Assembly: GCF_021155765.1 (NCBI RefSeq)
Contig: NC_060114.1
Span: 7,440,001 to 7,504,000 of the forward strand
DNA from: Diprion similis
Taxonomy: Eukaryota > Arthropoda > Insecta > Hymenoptera > Diprionidae
Direction of reading: 5' to 3'
DNA: 64,000 nucleotides
Position 1 is the stretch's first letter, and every line of letters starts with the position of its first letter. A model generated the notes under the pieces. It was not told the DNA's origin and made no database searches. It saw only the letters and a program-made list of their open reading frames with translations. The position numbers and the translations under genes were made by a program. This document shows positions 25,967 to 43,858 of this stretch, piece by piece.

Positions 25967-26196
25967 CCTGTATAACCCTCACGCTGCGTACAACACTACG
26001 TCATACCAGGCTCGCTGGAGAACCCGCATAAAAAATGACTGCGCAGAAACAGAGATATTGATTTAAATAACTTAAAAAATTCCGGGTTACTCTTTAACTA
26101 TTATATTTCAAGGAAAATTAGTTATTTTTAGTAAAATGAAATTTTGAATACATGTCTTAGGGTCATTTTGACCCCGTTGTGCAGCGTAAAGGTTAA
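25963..26196. mobile_element. TTAA-flanked MITE, piggyBac-like ends
   Basis: Left end TTAACCTGTATAACCCTCACGC followed by TGCGTACAAC. The right end, read inward, is TTAACCTTTACGCTGCACAA then CGGGGTCAAAATGACCC. After a short left-end insertion the two ends match as inverted repeats over about 20 bp. The left TTAA is shared with the right TTAA of the foldback at 25,585-25,966, so two elements abut at one target site. Confidence 0.65.
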
Positions 26197-29100
26197 GCAA
26201 TCAACTTTGCCGCCAATGCGTAAGAATGTTACCAGCTAGCTTGAGCGTCAATTGGTAACTGATAGTTATATGAGACGTCTTCCGAACAACTTTCAGACAA
26301 TAAAACAATTGAAAACCAATAACTGTGAAAATAACAAACCAATTCGATATTTTAATTTTGCATTGTAATTACTACTAAGATGGATCGATGTCTTTATTTT
26401 CAGACTAAGTTAATGTCAAAAACCCTATAGACTAATCTACAGGGGTTTTGACTCGATAAACCTTTTCTTCAATGTTTATGGTACACCCGTTTTTCATTTT
26501 ACCATGTTTTTGAGCAAAGGCTTGATTTCGTGACTTCATCACCTGTGATGAGGGCAATTTTTCTCTCAGATATGTAAACTGATTGGTAAAACGCCATTAT
26601 CAACTCTATCACAAGTGATACAAGCATAAGTTTACAGAATTCAGGTTTCTGCAGTAGACTTTACGACTGTACGAAGCTGAAGCTAGCAGTCAGATACCAG
26701 AAATAAGGTAGTGAACTCTAAAAATCAAAATTTTGTGAAATACTTTGAACCTCCGATACATTTATAGAATTATGAGGATAAAACTAAACTATAGTTTTCT
26801 ATTTCCAAAACGTTTAACAGGTTTGGCTGCTGTCTCTGGTTGCTAGTTTCAGCCTCACTACGAGTGTTGAATTCTCCTTAAACAAGCCAATCATCAAGAG
26901 AGAAATCGATCAAACTGGATGAATGGACAAATCCAAATTTCATCCGTCGAAGATGAGAGGAAACTGAGTGCACTGTATTCACTAGACTCATCGACATCGA
27001 CATCAATATCATCATCATTTGCGTTATTATAGCGAGTACGTACCACCATTCCGAGGCGATCATTTAAAGTCCATTATTTTTCCAATGACACCTCGAATCG
27101 AATTAAAGGGCGACGCGTGCTTTCACGAACGGTTCATCGATGATCAACGATGGTATTATAACCTCAATCTTTGTCGCTTGCGAAATTAGTCGCCTCGGAT
27201 ATATGCTGCCTGTTAGAAATTTTCTTCTTACACGCACGAATAATTTGACGTGAATCGTTTATCCAGCCTCTACTATTTACCCACGATAATCTGTGTACAC
27301 AATTAAAACACACGTCATAAATACACATATATGTACCACATCCTCGAGTACGCACATACGTATATGGATGTATATTAATTGTTCTGCTATGTGTGTTTTC
27401 ACCCCGCCCCTCCCTATTATTATTGCCGCTATCGCGTTATCGTGTGATTATTATTGTAATGATGATTATTATTTAGGAACACACAGCACAGAACCACAGA
27501 CGCTGCACACTACCCAGATGAGAAAACACGCAGACACGCGGTCACAGTCACAGCACCACAGCACCACAACAGCAGCAGCAGCAGCAGCAGCTTCTTATTA
27601 TTCAACGGACACTTTCACCCACACAGACGAGTCGCGTATCTTATCGGAATCCCGTCGTCGTCATCGTGTTGGGGCCGAACTTGACGTGATTAACTTCTGC
27701 TGAATATAGTCGTGACCTTAGCGCGGCTTTGCCCAGCCTCCGGGGTTCACGGGATATCCGAATCGCCTGATGGCTGGCAGTTGGCGATCACGACACAGAC
27801 ACAGAGAGAAATGCGCACGCACTTCAAGTCGTGCCTGGCTGGCTGGCTGGCTGTTTCCGTCACCTTGCGCCTTCGAAGCTGTAGACAGAGTTTCAAAACG
27901 AGCGTAACGATTCTCCCACGCTTGTTACAACGATCTTGATTTTTCACCGTTGCTCTAGTTTTTCGCGTTTTAATCCGATTCTCGTTACGCAGTAATTCAC
28001 AACGAGCGAAGCAACGACGGGGACGAAAACTACGACGGCGAAAATGACGGCAGCAACATCGTCACCGTCACGGCATCGCCAGCCACACTGGTCACCCGGT
28101 TCACTACCAACACTCGCACGCTCTCTCTCTCAAATTTTTGACCCTAGTTGAAACCACGGAGTAGAGAGTTTCATACACGGTGTAACAGTGTAATGAAGTT
28201 TGCAACGGCATAAGGCTCGTGAATCGACTCGTGGGACACTCGTCTTAGTTTTTCTTTTATTTCAGGCTTTAATCACCTGCCCCAACGTTCACTCGACTCA
28301 TCTCCATTGCTCGTCGCAGCCACGCGAGTCTTTCGATATGACGCTTCGATTCGATTCGAGTATTTCTCCCCACCGTCGCGCTGAAACGTTTTAATTTGCG
28401 ACGCGGCCGGTGGTATAGATTCAATAATTTTCCATTCAAGGCAGCAATCTTGGTTTGAAGTTGAAAATTAGATAAATAGACTTATCCCGAAACATTTAGA
28501 CAGTAGATATTGAACAGCGTAAACGGATAAGTGCCAGGTGCACCTTTAATTTGATCTTTCATAAGTTACTGCTAAAAACATTGCACACTATACATTTGAG
28601 TGCACATGATTGTAATATTTTGAGTCACAGAATTAATAATGTTTTATACATACACCTGTACAAAATGATACAAGGTTTTTTATCCGTCTGGTTTAAAAGT
28701 TGGCAATTAGGCAGTGCTGCTGTGTTCACATCGTTCCACGCACAACTGAAAAATCAACTGCTTGCCTGTCAGCTTAAAATCTGCAAATCTGATTGGATCA
28801 TTTAAATTCCATATCCAAAATTTACTTAGACTGTCTTTTTATGAACACACAGAACCACAATTTGGTCCAAAAATTCGTAGACGATCATGTGATCCGATGC
28901 TGGATAACCAAACGTGAGTGCCAAATCGTGACTATCTAAACATTCCCAATATTTTACGATTTGACGAACACACAACCCGTTTTTCATATCATCAACGGTT
29001 TTGAGGCTTCTTATTCGTTCAATAAACTAATAAGAATACACTTTTGGATATGCCATTACGATTACCGCGAACCCACTAAGGACGGCTCAGTTCGGTATTT

Positions 29101-31736
29101 TCAAATAAGCGCGCAACGATTGTTTATCGAATTCCATGTCACGCGGGGGTTTTGAATAGTTAGAACGTATCCTCGCTCCCTCTTTTTCTACAAATTCAAT
29201 TTGCAACTGACACTTGCCACACAAGTCTACTGTGGGGGAGAGAGACGCTTCGCAGAATAAAATTGAGCGTGTGTATGCATCGAGTGCCGGTTCCCGGTTC
29301 TTTCTTTTTCTGTTTCGCTAATCACGGTGAGTCACGATGACGGTTACGTTACGCCGACACCAACGCAAGTGTCGTATATTTTATTGTCACCACACTAGTT
29401 GCGACCCTGAACGGCCTGAACGAGTCGCTTACTGTAATCTCGGTTTAAACCGTTCCACTCGTAACGGTAACGGAACATGCCGCCGACGTTGGGATACAAA
29501 CGAGGGTTCCTCGAATTCGAACGTCATTATACGCTCGTCCGTAGGGAGTGATAGAGAGTAACAGCTTAGGAAAGAATCGGCAATGGGGTTGAAGGGAAAA
29601 GGGCCAACTCGCAGGTACATGAGGAAATGAGACGTTCCGTCCTGACCGTCTCCTTTTGCCGATCTTCACAGCCTAGCCAATGGATGCTCTTCCACATTCA
29701 AGAAATATATTCTATGCTATCTAAACGATTGTTATAACTATTATTTCCATTTCTTAATTTGCAATCTCTGCAATCACACACGAGTGCATCAAAGACAATT
29801 AACGATGGTATTACAGATATATCTTGATAAGATATGAGTGTAAATAAAAGTAAGATAATAATAATAATAATAATCATAATGTTAACAATGATAATGCACA
29901 CAATAGCCTGTATACTTAAAATTTTTAATTAACGACCTCTTTGCATTTGGGCGAGGATCGCAGTTATTTACGTACCTTGTGCATTTATGGACAAGTAATT
30001 GAACAGTAATAATATGTTACGCTTATCCTGCATTGACGCACGATCTGTTATTTAACGGTGTTTCGAAGTCGTTCTAATTATACTATTATATATTTTACGG
30101 TTATCCATGTACTATATATGTTGCATATACGAATACTCTAAATCTATATATATTTACCCATTTATGTTTATAATTCATAATAACCATAATACTGATATTG
30201 TATGAATTAGAATTATTGTCATTGTTATAATTTCTGATATTATTGTTATTAATATTTTCAACATTACTGCATCATAATTTGGTCGGTTTATTATTATTAT
30301 TACAGTGCATAAGTTTTTCTGAACATATACAAGATCAGGCATGCGTGCATATTTGTGCTCAAAGGGATTCAGGATGAATGAAAATTTTTCATATAAAATT
30401 TATGTATAATGTGTGTGTGTGTGTGTACACATATAATATACGTATATTATTTTATACATATTACATAACGAGAGAATAAATATATATAGCTTTGAGAGAA
30501 TTATTAAATTACCTATACTATAATATAATAATATTGTTAATAATCACGATTTAGAATTAAAATAAATTAATTTTGAAACGAATAATTCATTACCACGTAA
30601 TGCAGTAATTTTACTTATTTATTATCGTTCAATATTTCTCGACGGAAAAATTTAAATACAAATTAGCAGGGCTCAAACGATGTCTCTAACAACATCGTAT
30701 ATATATAGATGTATATATATATACATACATTTCCTTTTTCTAATCATATTGCATTTGTGGTCGTTTTTTTTTTTTTTTATTTTTACTTTCTTTCAAAACG
30801 CACGTCCAACGAAACTTCATTCGCCCCGCAACTTCTATACTGCATATACTTTATATATAATAGGCATACGACAAAACTGAGGAAATTAATAATTATATCG
30901 CCCGAAAACGGAACGTGTGTATATTTTAATTGTAAATAATCACTTTTACGTACCTATTTTTTCCCCCTCGTTGTGTCTCCCTTTCTCGCTCTCTACTAGT
31001 TCATCTCTGTTTCTTTTCCTCCCCCTACATCTCTCAATGTCTCATTTTATTACAGCTCATAACTTGGGACTACCTAGAGAATCTTATATAATTATAAAGC
31101 TGATTCACTCACTGCGTTATTTTTATTACTATTATTATCATCATGAATGTTATTCATATTAATAATATCAAATTGTAAAATAATTTTCTCCTTTCCCTTG
31201 GTTTTCTTTTTTACTTATAACATACTTTCTCTTTCACAAGATTTTTCTAGGCGTTCAATGTTTTGTTTTTCGTTCTCGTTTATCCACGAATCAGCGAAAG
31301 CATTAATCCAAATATTATAAGAAACTAAGTAAGTAAGAATAGATGGTGGAAAAAGGTGAAGTGACTACAATAAAAAAGAATCCAATGCAAGTTTGAACCA
31401 AGAGGAATCCTAAATTTGTTGAAAGCAAAAAATTATTCTTTGTTCATTTTCTAAACTTTGCTCTCGTATTATTGTCTGCATATTTTGTACAAACGCACGG
31501 TTTTAAATTATAGAAATAAAATTTTTAACGAAAAGAGGGAAGGAAACCCAAAATAATATTCACATATTATTACAGCTGGTATGTTTTGTACACGAAAATA
31601 TAATAAATTAACATCAACAACAACAGTAGCAACAACGTGGCGATGCTGTTTATATACAAGACGTATACTGGGTGCTAGTGAATTGCGTTTGTTTCTTATT
31701 TCTTTTGCTTCTTCTAATATTGTATTTTTCGAAAAG
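26197..31736. other. Intergenic DNA between ECT2 and PCYT1
   Basis: No supportable gene. A GC- and CpG-richer patch at about 27,100-28,400 carries a (CAG)n run at 27,568-27,591 and a CT run near 28,118. It may be a promoter or a noncoding exon. The 136-codon plus-strand frame at 27,293-27,703 is low-complexity (Thr/His/Ala-rich) and not convincing. From about 29,700 to 31,700 the DNA is very AT-rich with AAT, TA and GT runs (for example 29,856-29,875 and 30,411-30,426). Confidence 0.5.
27568..27591. repeat. (CAG)n trinucleotide repeat
   Basis: Eight uninterrupted CAG units in a GC-richer noncoding patch. Confidence 0.9.
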
Positions 31737-31742
31737 TTTATT
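31737..31742 (-). terminator. Candidate PCYT1 polyadenylation signal
   Basis: AATAAA on the minus strand, about 205 bp downstream of the PCYT1 stop codon, at a plausible distance for a short 3'UTR. Confidence 0.4.
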
Positions 31743-31945
31743 CTCGATGTATGATTCTTCACGCTTTACTTTTGTTCCAGATGTGAATTCTGATCAAAGT
31801 ATCGAGATAATGAAAATGTTCAAGTAAAAGGAAGAAAAAAATAAGGGTGAAGGATACATGCGAAAAAAAGAGAAAAGAAACGAAAAGATTATATAAATGT
31901 AAAAGTCTACTATGTAAGATTTAATCTCAAAGGTGTTTTTCACTG

Positions 31946-38267
<6,322 letters not shown>

Positions 38268-38298
38268 CTTACACTTTTCGTGGTCGTCGTGGTTGTCT

Positions 38299-38346
38299 TC
38301 AAGTTAGAGAGACGTCGTCGATAATACTCGCTACTCTTTTCTGCAT
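38299..38346 (-). other. Upstream open reading frame in the PCYT1 5'UTR
   Basis: A 15-codon frame (MQKRVASIIDDVSLT) ends 31 bases before the PCYT1 ATG. A good 3' splice site (CCAAATTTCCAG) ends at 38,373, so the exon carrying both ATGs probably starts at 38,372 and the uORF would be in the mRNA. Its translation is not shown. Confidence 0.4.
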
Positions 38347-38372
38347 GCGTTGCACGTTACGATCTGCTTTTT

Positions 38373-40293
38373 CTGGAAATTTGGTAAAGATAAGAATTAG
38401 AATTCAAGTTTCGAGTTCAAAAAAAGAATGAGACAAAACCAAGATACACTAAATATGGATAATTGAATCTTGTATTGAACAGGAAAAATAAAAGTAAACA
38501 ATTATCGCAATTCAATAATCGCGCTAAAAAAAACGTTGTTGTTCAATTTTATATTGCAACGTATCTGTTCGGTGAGTATTAAATTAATTAAAGACAAAAA
38601 AAAATTTCAATTAAAGAATGCGGGAACCTCTGTCATTTATTTGGCGTTTATCGTCATTTTGGAATACGAAGGACAAAGTTTTTTTACTTGTTCATATACT
38701 GTCATCAACTCGGAGTAAAGATAAGCCAGATAAAACTAATCAATAAAACAAGCCTGAGGATTTTAGTTGGCTGTTATCACTACGTTGTTTGGAATGTAAA
38801 AATAACCAGGGAACAAGCGTGCAGTGTTTATCGTTTGGTTCCAGAACTGCCGGTTCTATATCTACAATAGTTTGGCGATGATGATGTAAAATTTATTTCT
38901 TTGATTTCTCCAACTTTCTTATATAGTCATTGGCTACTCTAAAATAGGTAAAAATAGAATGAGAGAGGTAGCAAAAATTTAAAGCATATTTAAGAAGACT
39001 AAAGAAAAGATGAATAACGTTACGAAATCAGGAACAAGAATGTGAGGAAGCTGTATAAAGAAGGAAAGAAGATTAAAGAAAAATGTAAGCAAAAGAAGAG
39101 GAACAAAAATGAGAAGATAGAACCAAACACGTACAGCAGTTGATAAAGAGTAAAATGTAGAATCTAATGAACAAGATGGAAATTGATACAAAGAAATAGA
39201 GAATTATCGACGAAAGGTCGTACCAATTAAAGAGAAACAGCGAAGATAGAAACATAGAAGATGATCGAAGATCAATTTATTGTTAGAAGTGTAAATTTTG
39301 AATCAGAATATAAATGAAATGAAGAAAATGATGAGAAGAAACTGAGAATGTAAAAGAATTGGACAATAAAACCGGAAGAACAAGAAAACTTTGTAACGGA
39401 ATTCAAATTTCCCGCGCGCCAGTTATCCGTCCGAGTATCACGCCACACACGGAAACACGTACACACACGTGCAGCATACGTCATACGTGGAATAACCTAA
39501 AATCGGATTCGCACAACGTCTCTACGATACACAGAAGAGAGGGAATCACAAGGGTGGAATCCTTGGGAGCAAATCGGGGATAAAAGTGGGCGGCAAAAAT
39601 GGGAAACTCCCTGATAAGCCTGAGCGTTTTAAATTTCAAACCGCGTCGTCTGCAGCGGGGGATTTCCGATTATCTCACCGTCTGCTAAGCCGTTCTCGTA
39701 GTTTGGAATTTCGCGTTTCCACAGCGACGGATTCCAAGAACGTGACGATGGCGAATCTGTTTGACTGCGGCAAGCTCGTGAAAAGCGGACTTGCAGATCG
39801 CCGCCGGTGATGACGTATCGAGCGAGAAACGCAGCCCCGAATCAAGGTGTGAAAATCAGGAGCAGACGAGAGGCAGGAAGCGGAATAAGGCGTCTGCTGC
39901 AAACCGCGCCAATATCCTTGTCCAGTTGAATTTTTCAATTAAAAAAACAGGCCCCGCGCACTGATTCTAACCTGCACTGACAAACCCGGCCGCCGATAAT
40001 TTCGTTAAAAATAAAACCGCTGCTGTGTATCGAATCTTCAACTGAACCCGCAGACGTCTGGGACACGCCGCTGTTCTAGCCGCTGTCACAGCAATTCGCC
40101 TGTCTAAAGTCACGAACTAGGAGAGGTCAGGAGGCAGACGAATCGACGAGCTGATTCCGGCCCGTCGAAGAGGGGGAGAGAAACGAAGAGGATATAGGAT
40201 ACGAAAACGGTGGACAAAGGATACGTCCGTTGGACTTTGGTGCGGTTGATATATTATGACACACGTCGATATGTCACTGATTTTCTCCTTAAC

Positions 40294-40324
<31 letters not shown>

Positions 40325-41770
40325 CCTTCAATATATCCACGTATAAATCTTGTGGATCGAGAAGTGTGCCGCGTATAATTCAACGATCGATTTAATTCCC
40401 CTTTTCATTCAATTATTTATATACATAATCTTGTTTGACTTTTCTTTGCATTTTTATTATAAAAATTGTTATTGTATTTTTTCACCACTGACAATTCATT
40501 TGACAAAAAATTGCGATCCTCAGCCCTCGCGGAAACCACACACAAACCGCAAATGCAGCTTGGATCGTTCCCCATTATCAGCTGGCCACACACACAGCAG
40601 CTGGCAGTTGGTTAGCAGACGCCGTTGTTCTGCCCCTCAATTCTACTAACCCCCCCCCCCCCCCCTCCATCTTGCCTTGTTGTACGCTTCGCTCAATTCT
40701 CGAGCCATAGAATCAACACGAAACTGCGCCACTGGCAATATCGTGTGATGCGCGTACGCGATGCGCACGCCACGTTGGAATTACGGTGATCTTACACGTA
40801 GCCTAACACTGACAGGCAGTGCAGGCCGGTGCGTACACTGAAATATAATAATATATTTCAGTGGGCGTGTATCGATGTGTGACGTATCTCTTTTCTCGTG
40901 CATCTCGGTCATATGATGCGATCGGTTGGTTTGTCCCCCCCCCCCCCCCCCCCCATCTTTACAAACCCAAATTTTCGTCCGTCGAGCAACTGCGCACGCT
41001 TGACACAACTACCAACGAATGAATCTATTCGTGAATCATCGTGGACAAAATGACGCAAGTTGTATCTAAATATGAGTAATGTATTCATATTATACACTTA
41101 TAGGTTATATACCTGCAGGTTGTATTCAGCCCACTGGGTCGTCATGTGCCGACGGTCTGGTTCAAGGTCGTTAGATAAGACGTAGCGCGTGTTCATTGGA
41201 ATGCCAATTTTTGGGTGACATCGTCTTCTAGTCCTTGTCTGTTTATTGATTATATATATATATATATGTATATGTATATAGAATATAGATAAAAATATAG
41301 ATATGCTGTTAGCTTTTACGTCTTGCTACATATTTATGTAGTGCATCGTGACTATGAGCTTTAGGCACGGTTTACTGCGCGGCCGTTGAATTTAAATTTT
41401 TAAATGATTATGAGGACTACGGTTTGCTCTGATTCACAATATCAAAAAACTGAAAAAATGTATTGCTTTACTCTTGTATTTGAACGATTTGAACCATTAT
41501 TATTAACGCAATGCACTTATATATTTTTATCTCAAAATTTTATTTGTAGTAACATTGCGTCACTTCTGCGCTTGTTGTATGTATGTCCTAACTGAATACG
41601 TAGTATGTATGCACAATCAGCATTTGTATTACAGGAAATTGAACTGGCTTGTTATATAAACAAAAATTGTCGTTTCCTTTGCTTTCGAAACATGATCATT
41701 GCGATCATTTACGCTTACCAATACCATCCTATCTTACCGACATACTTACTTACGTGATTTACCATCCAAC
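38373..41770. other. Noncoding DNA upstream of PCYT1, GC-richer at 39.4-41.0 kb
   Basis: The spliced 5'UTR of PCYT1 implies an upstream first exon. The CpG-richer stretch at 39,400-40,200 is the best place for it and for the promoter. The interval also has a 30-bp T run (40,296-40,325), two C runs (about 40,650-40,666 and 40,937-40,954), a (TA)n tract at 41,250-41,267 and a perfect 12-bp-stem palindrome at 40,836-40,863. I see no coding region. Confidence 0.45.
40836..40863. repeat. Perfect 28-bp interrupted palindrome
   Basis: CACTGAAATATA and TATATTTCAGTG are exact reverse complements separated by ATAA. Confidence 0.85.
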
Positions 41771-41773
41771 AGT

Positions 41774-42182
41774 TTAATGGACCTCTTATCGAGGCTTGCT
41801 GATGAAATGTTCATTTAAAAATGACAAAAAGTATCCCCTGAAGATGGCGTTCATCCAGCGGTATTGTAGTGATCCTCTCTACGGAGTAATTGGAAAAAGC
41901 GTTCAAAGTTAATCAGAACCGGAAGCGAGAGAGAGAATGGCAGAGGGAACGGCATATAAATAGAAGATTAATGGACCTCTTATCGAGGCTTGCTAATGAA
42001 ATGTTCATTCAAAAATGACAAGAAGTATCCCCTGAAGATGGCGCTCATCCAGCGGTATCACTGATCTCTACTATATATGTGATCCTCTTTACGGAGTAAT
42101 TGCGGAAAAAGCGTTCAAAGTTAATCAGAACCGGAAGTGAGAGAGAGAGAACTGCAGAGGGAACGGCATATAAATAGAAGAT
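41774..42182. repeat. Tandem duplication of a ~194-bp unit
   Basis: Unit 1 (41,774-41,967) and unit 2 (41,968-42,182) both run from TTAATGGACCTCTTATCGAG through CTGAAGATGGCG.TCATCCAG and TTAATCAGAACCGGAAG to GGCATATAAATAGAAGAT. They are nearly identical except for about 23 extra bases in unit 2 (around CACTGATCTCTACTATATA). Each unit ends in a TATAAATA box-like sequence. Confidence 0.9.
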
Positions 42183-43565
42183 AGTGATAGGAAACAGAGG
42201 GAGGAGTGTTTGTTCTTTATTTTTTCTGACATCAAAGACGTTCTACATTTCCGCTTTGGATCGAAATGGTGACTGATTTTCTTATCACTCGCTAGAAGAT
42301 CTCTATATAAGTAGTCGTCCTTTAAAACGGTCGCCAAAGCGGCTGGGAAACATTTTATATTCCTGCTTTTCCGACTTACTCAGACTCTACTTGATTGCAG
42401 AGATACTAAAATTCACAAACAGAAGAAATTCAAAATCATCATAAACTCATAATTTTCAGTTATTCAGAGGGCAACTGAGAAAAACTACGAAATGTGGAAA
42501 AATGTTTTTGAAATATGACCGGATTGAGCAATTGTAACCGCTTTATGATAAATTTTCAGATAATAATTGACCTAATTAAATTTGTAATCAAAAGTGTTTT
42601 TATTTTTAATTAGAGCCACGGAGTTGGTATAACGCAATATTTTTTTCACCCGATGCTAGGGCGCAAAGTTTTCGTTTCGAATGAATAAAGGATTGCGTAA
42701 ATTGAACAGTAAATCCATGTGGTCAACATATTTTTAATTGTTTTTATGAAATTCTTTATTAGTTCGTTAATTTTGATGCGGAACCTATGTGTTCTTTTTT
42801 CTTAGCGTTGCGGAATATTTTCCCAACCATCTGAAAGTTAAAATTGAAATTCTAAGTATTTCCTTTGCTTGCAAATTTATACCTTGAATACAGAATTCCA
42901 CGAGAATATTTTTCCTCATCCCATTTTATAAAATATGTCTTTGTGTGAATGAGGATAGTGCATTGTTGCGTGCGACAAGATTGATTGATGTTATTCATCG
43001 TAAGCCATCGAGGTGTGTTCGTAAAATTAATTGATCGTTGGAAAATAAACTGCATAGATAAAGAAAGATTAGAATACGATTTTCATTGTGTTTACGATAA
43101 AATATACAAATATACAAATATATGCTGATAATAAATGAGCTAAGCTTGCTTAATTGCTTGTCGACCTCAGTATTTTCAAGTGTTAATTCTTTCTCCATTT
43201 TTTCCTACAGATTCTTCGAATCGATCACGTTTTCCTTAACAACACCGCCTCTGGACGGGTTGCGAATTTGACATGGTCCCGGTATTTCTTCACCATATTT
43301 GGATAATGCCAATACAGATGAAAATAGACATGAATTCACTCACATCTTTAATATTTTTTGGACATTCAAAGACTGATACGTCGATCTTACCCTGCGAAAT
43401 AATCCTCCCCTTTCTGTAAAGTCGGGTAATAAGACAGATAAATTAACGTAAACTCTTTCAAATATTAAAACAAATCTATTAAACTTTTTCAAAGTTGATC
43501 GCAAGTATTTTCAGAGATCAAAACTTCCGCCAATATTGAAATCTTTATTGCGAGTAAGGTTAGGG
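42183..43565. other. Noncoding interval
   Basis: No gene that I can support. The minus-strand frame at 42,125-42,337 extends into the tandem duplication and lacks clear exon boundaries. Confidence 0.5.
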
Positions 43566-43790
43566 CAATATGGCATCGGATTTGGGTAACACCTGATCGT
43601 TTCTGACAAATTGTGTAGCTATAGATGCATCAAAAACATCGCGTAGGCTGTTGGTTTTTTATTTTGTGACATTTAATCGATGTAGAATAAAATATATCAT
43701 ACAAAAACTGCATTTATAATTAAATACGGGACGGTTGGTCTAGTAGATTTACCACTAGATGGCGTCCTACGAATTTAAGGATCCCAATAT
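43566..43790. repeat. Diverged dispersed repeat, copy 2
   Basis: Same orientation and block order as 5,307-5,540: GCAATATGGCA, CTGATCGTTTC, TTTATTTTGTGACATTTAAT, TTATAATTAAATACGG, AGATGGC, then a terminal TTTAAGG. It ends just left of the ABCC pseudogene. Confidence 0.6.
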
Positions 43791-43858
43791 CAAAGAAATC
43801 AAATTTTCCTGCCTATAAAGATCGCTGCTAATTATTTTAAGCCTTTTTTTGATTACAG

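Noticed and set aside
27293-27703. 136-codon plus-strand frame
   Set aside because: Low-complexity Thr/His/Ala product made by CA-rich and CAG-repeat sequence; no splice context or recognisable domain.
40640-40670. C-run as a possible G-quadruplex
   Set aside because: A single homopolymer without spaced G-tracts; more likely a simple repeat.
42125-42337. Minus-strand frame (KDDYLYRDLLASDKK...)
   Set aside because: Looks mildly protein-like, but its C-terminal part lies in the tandem duplication and no start, partner exon or family could be assigned.
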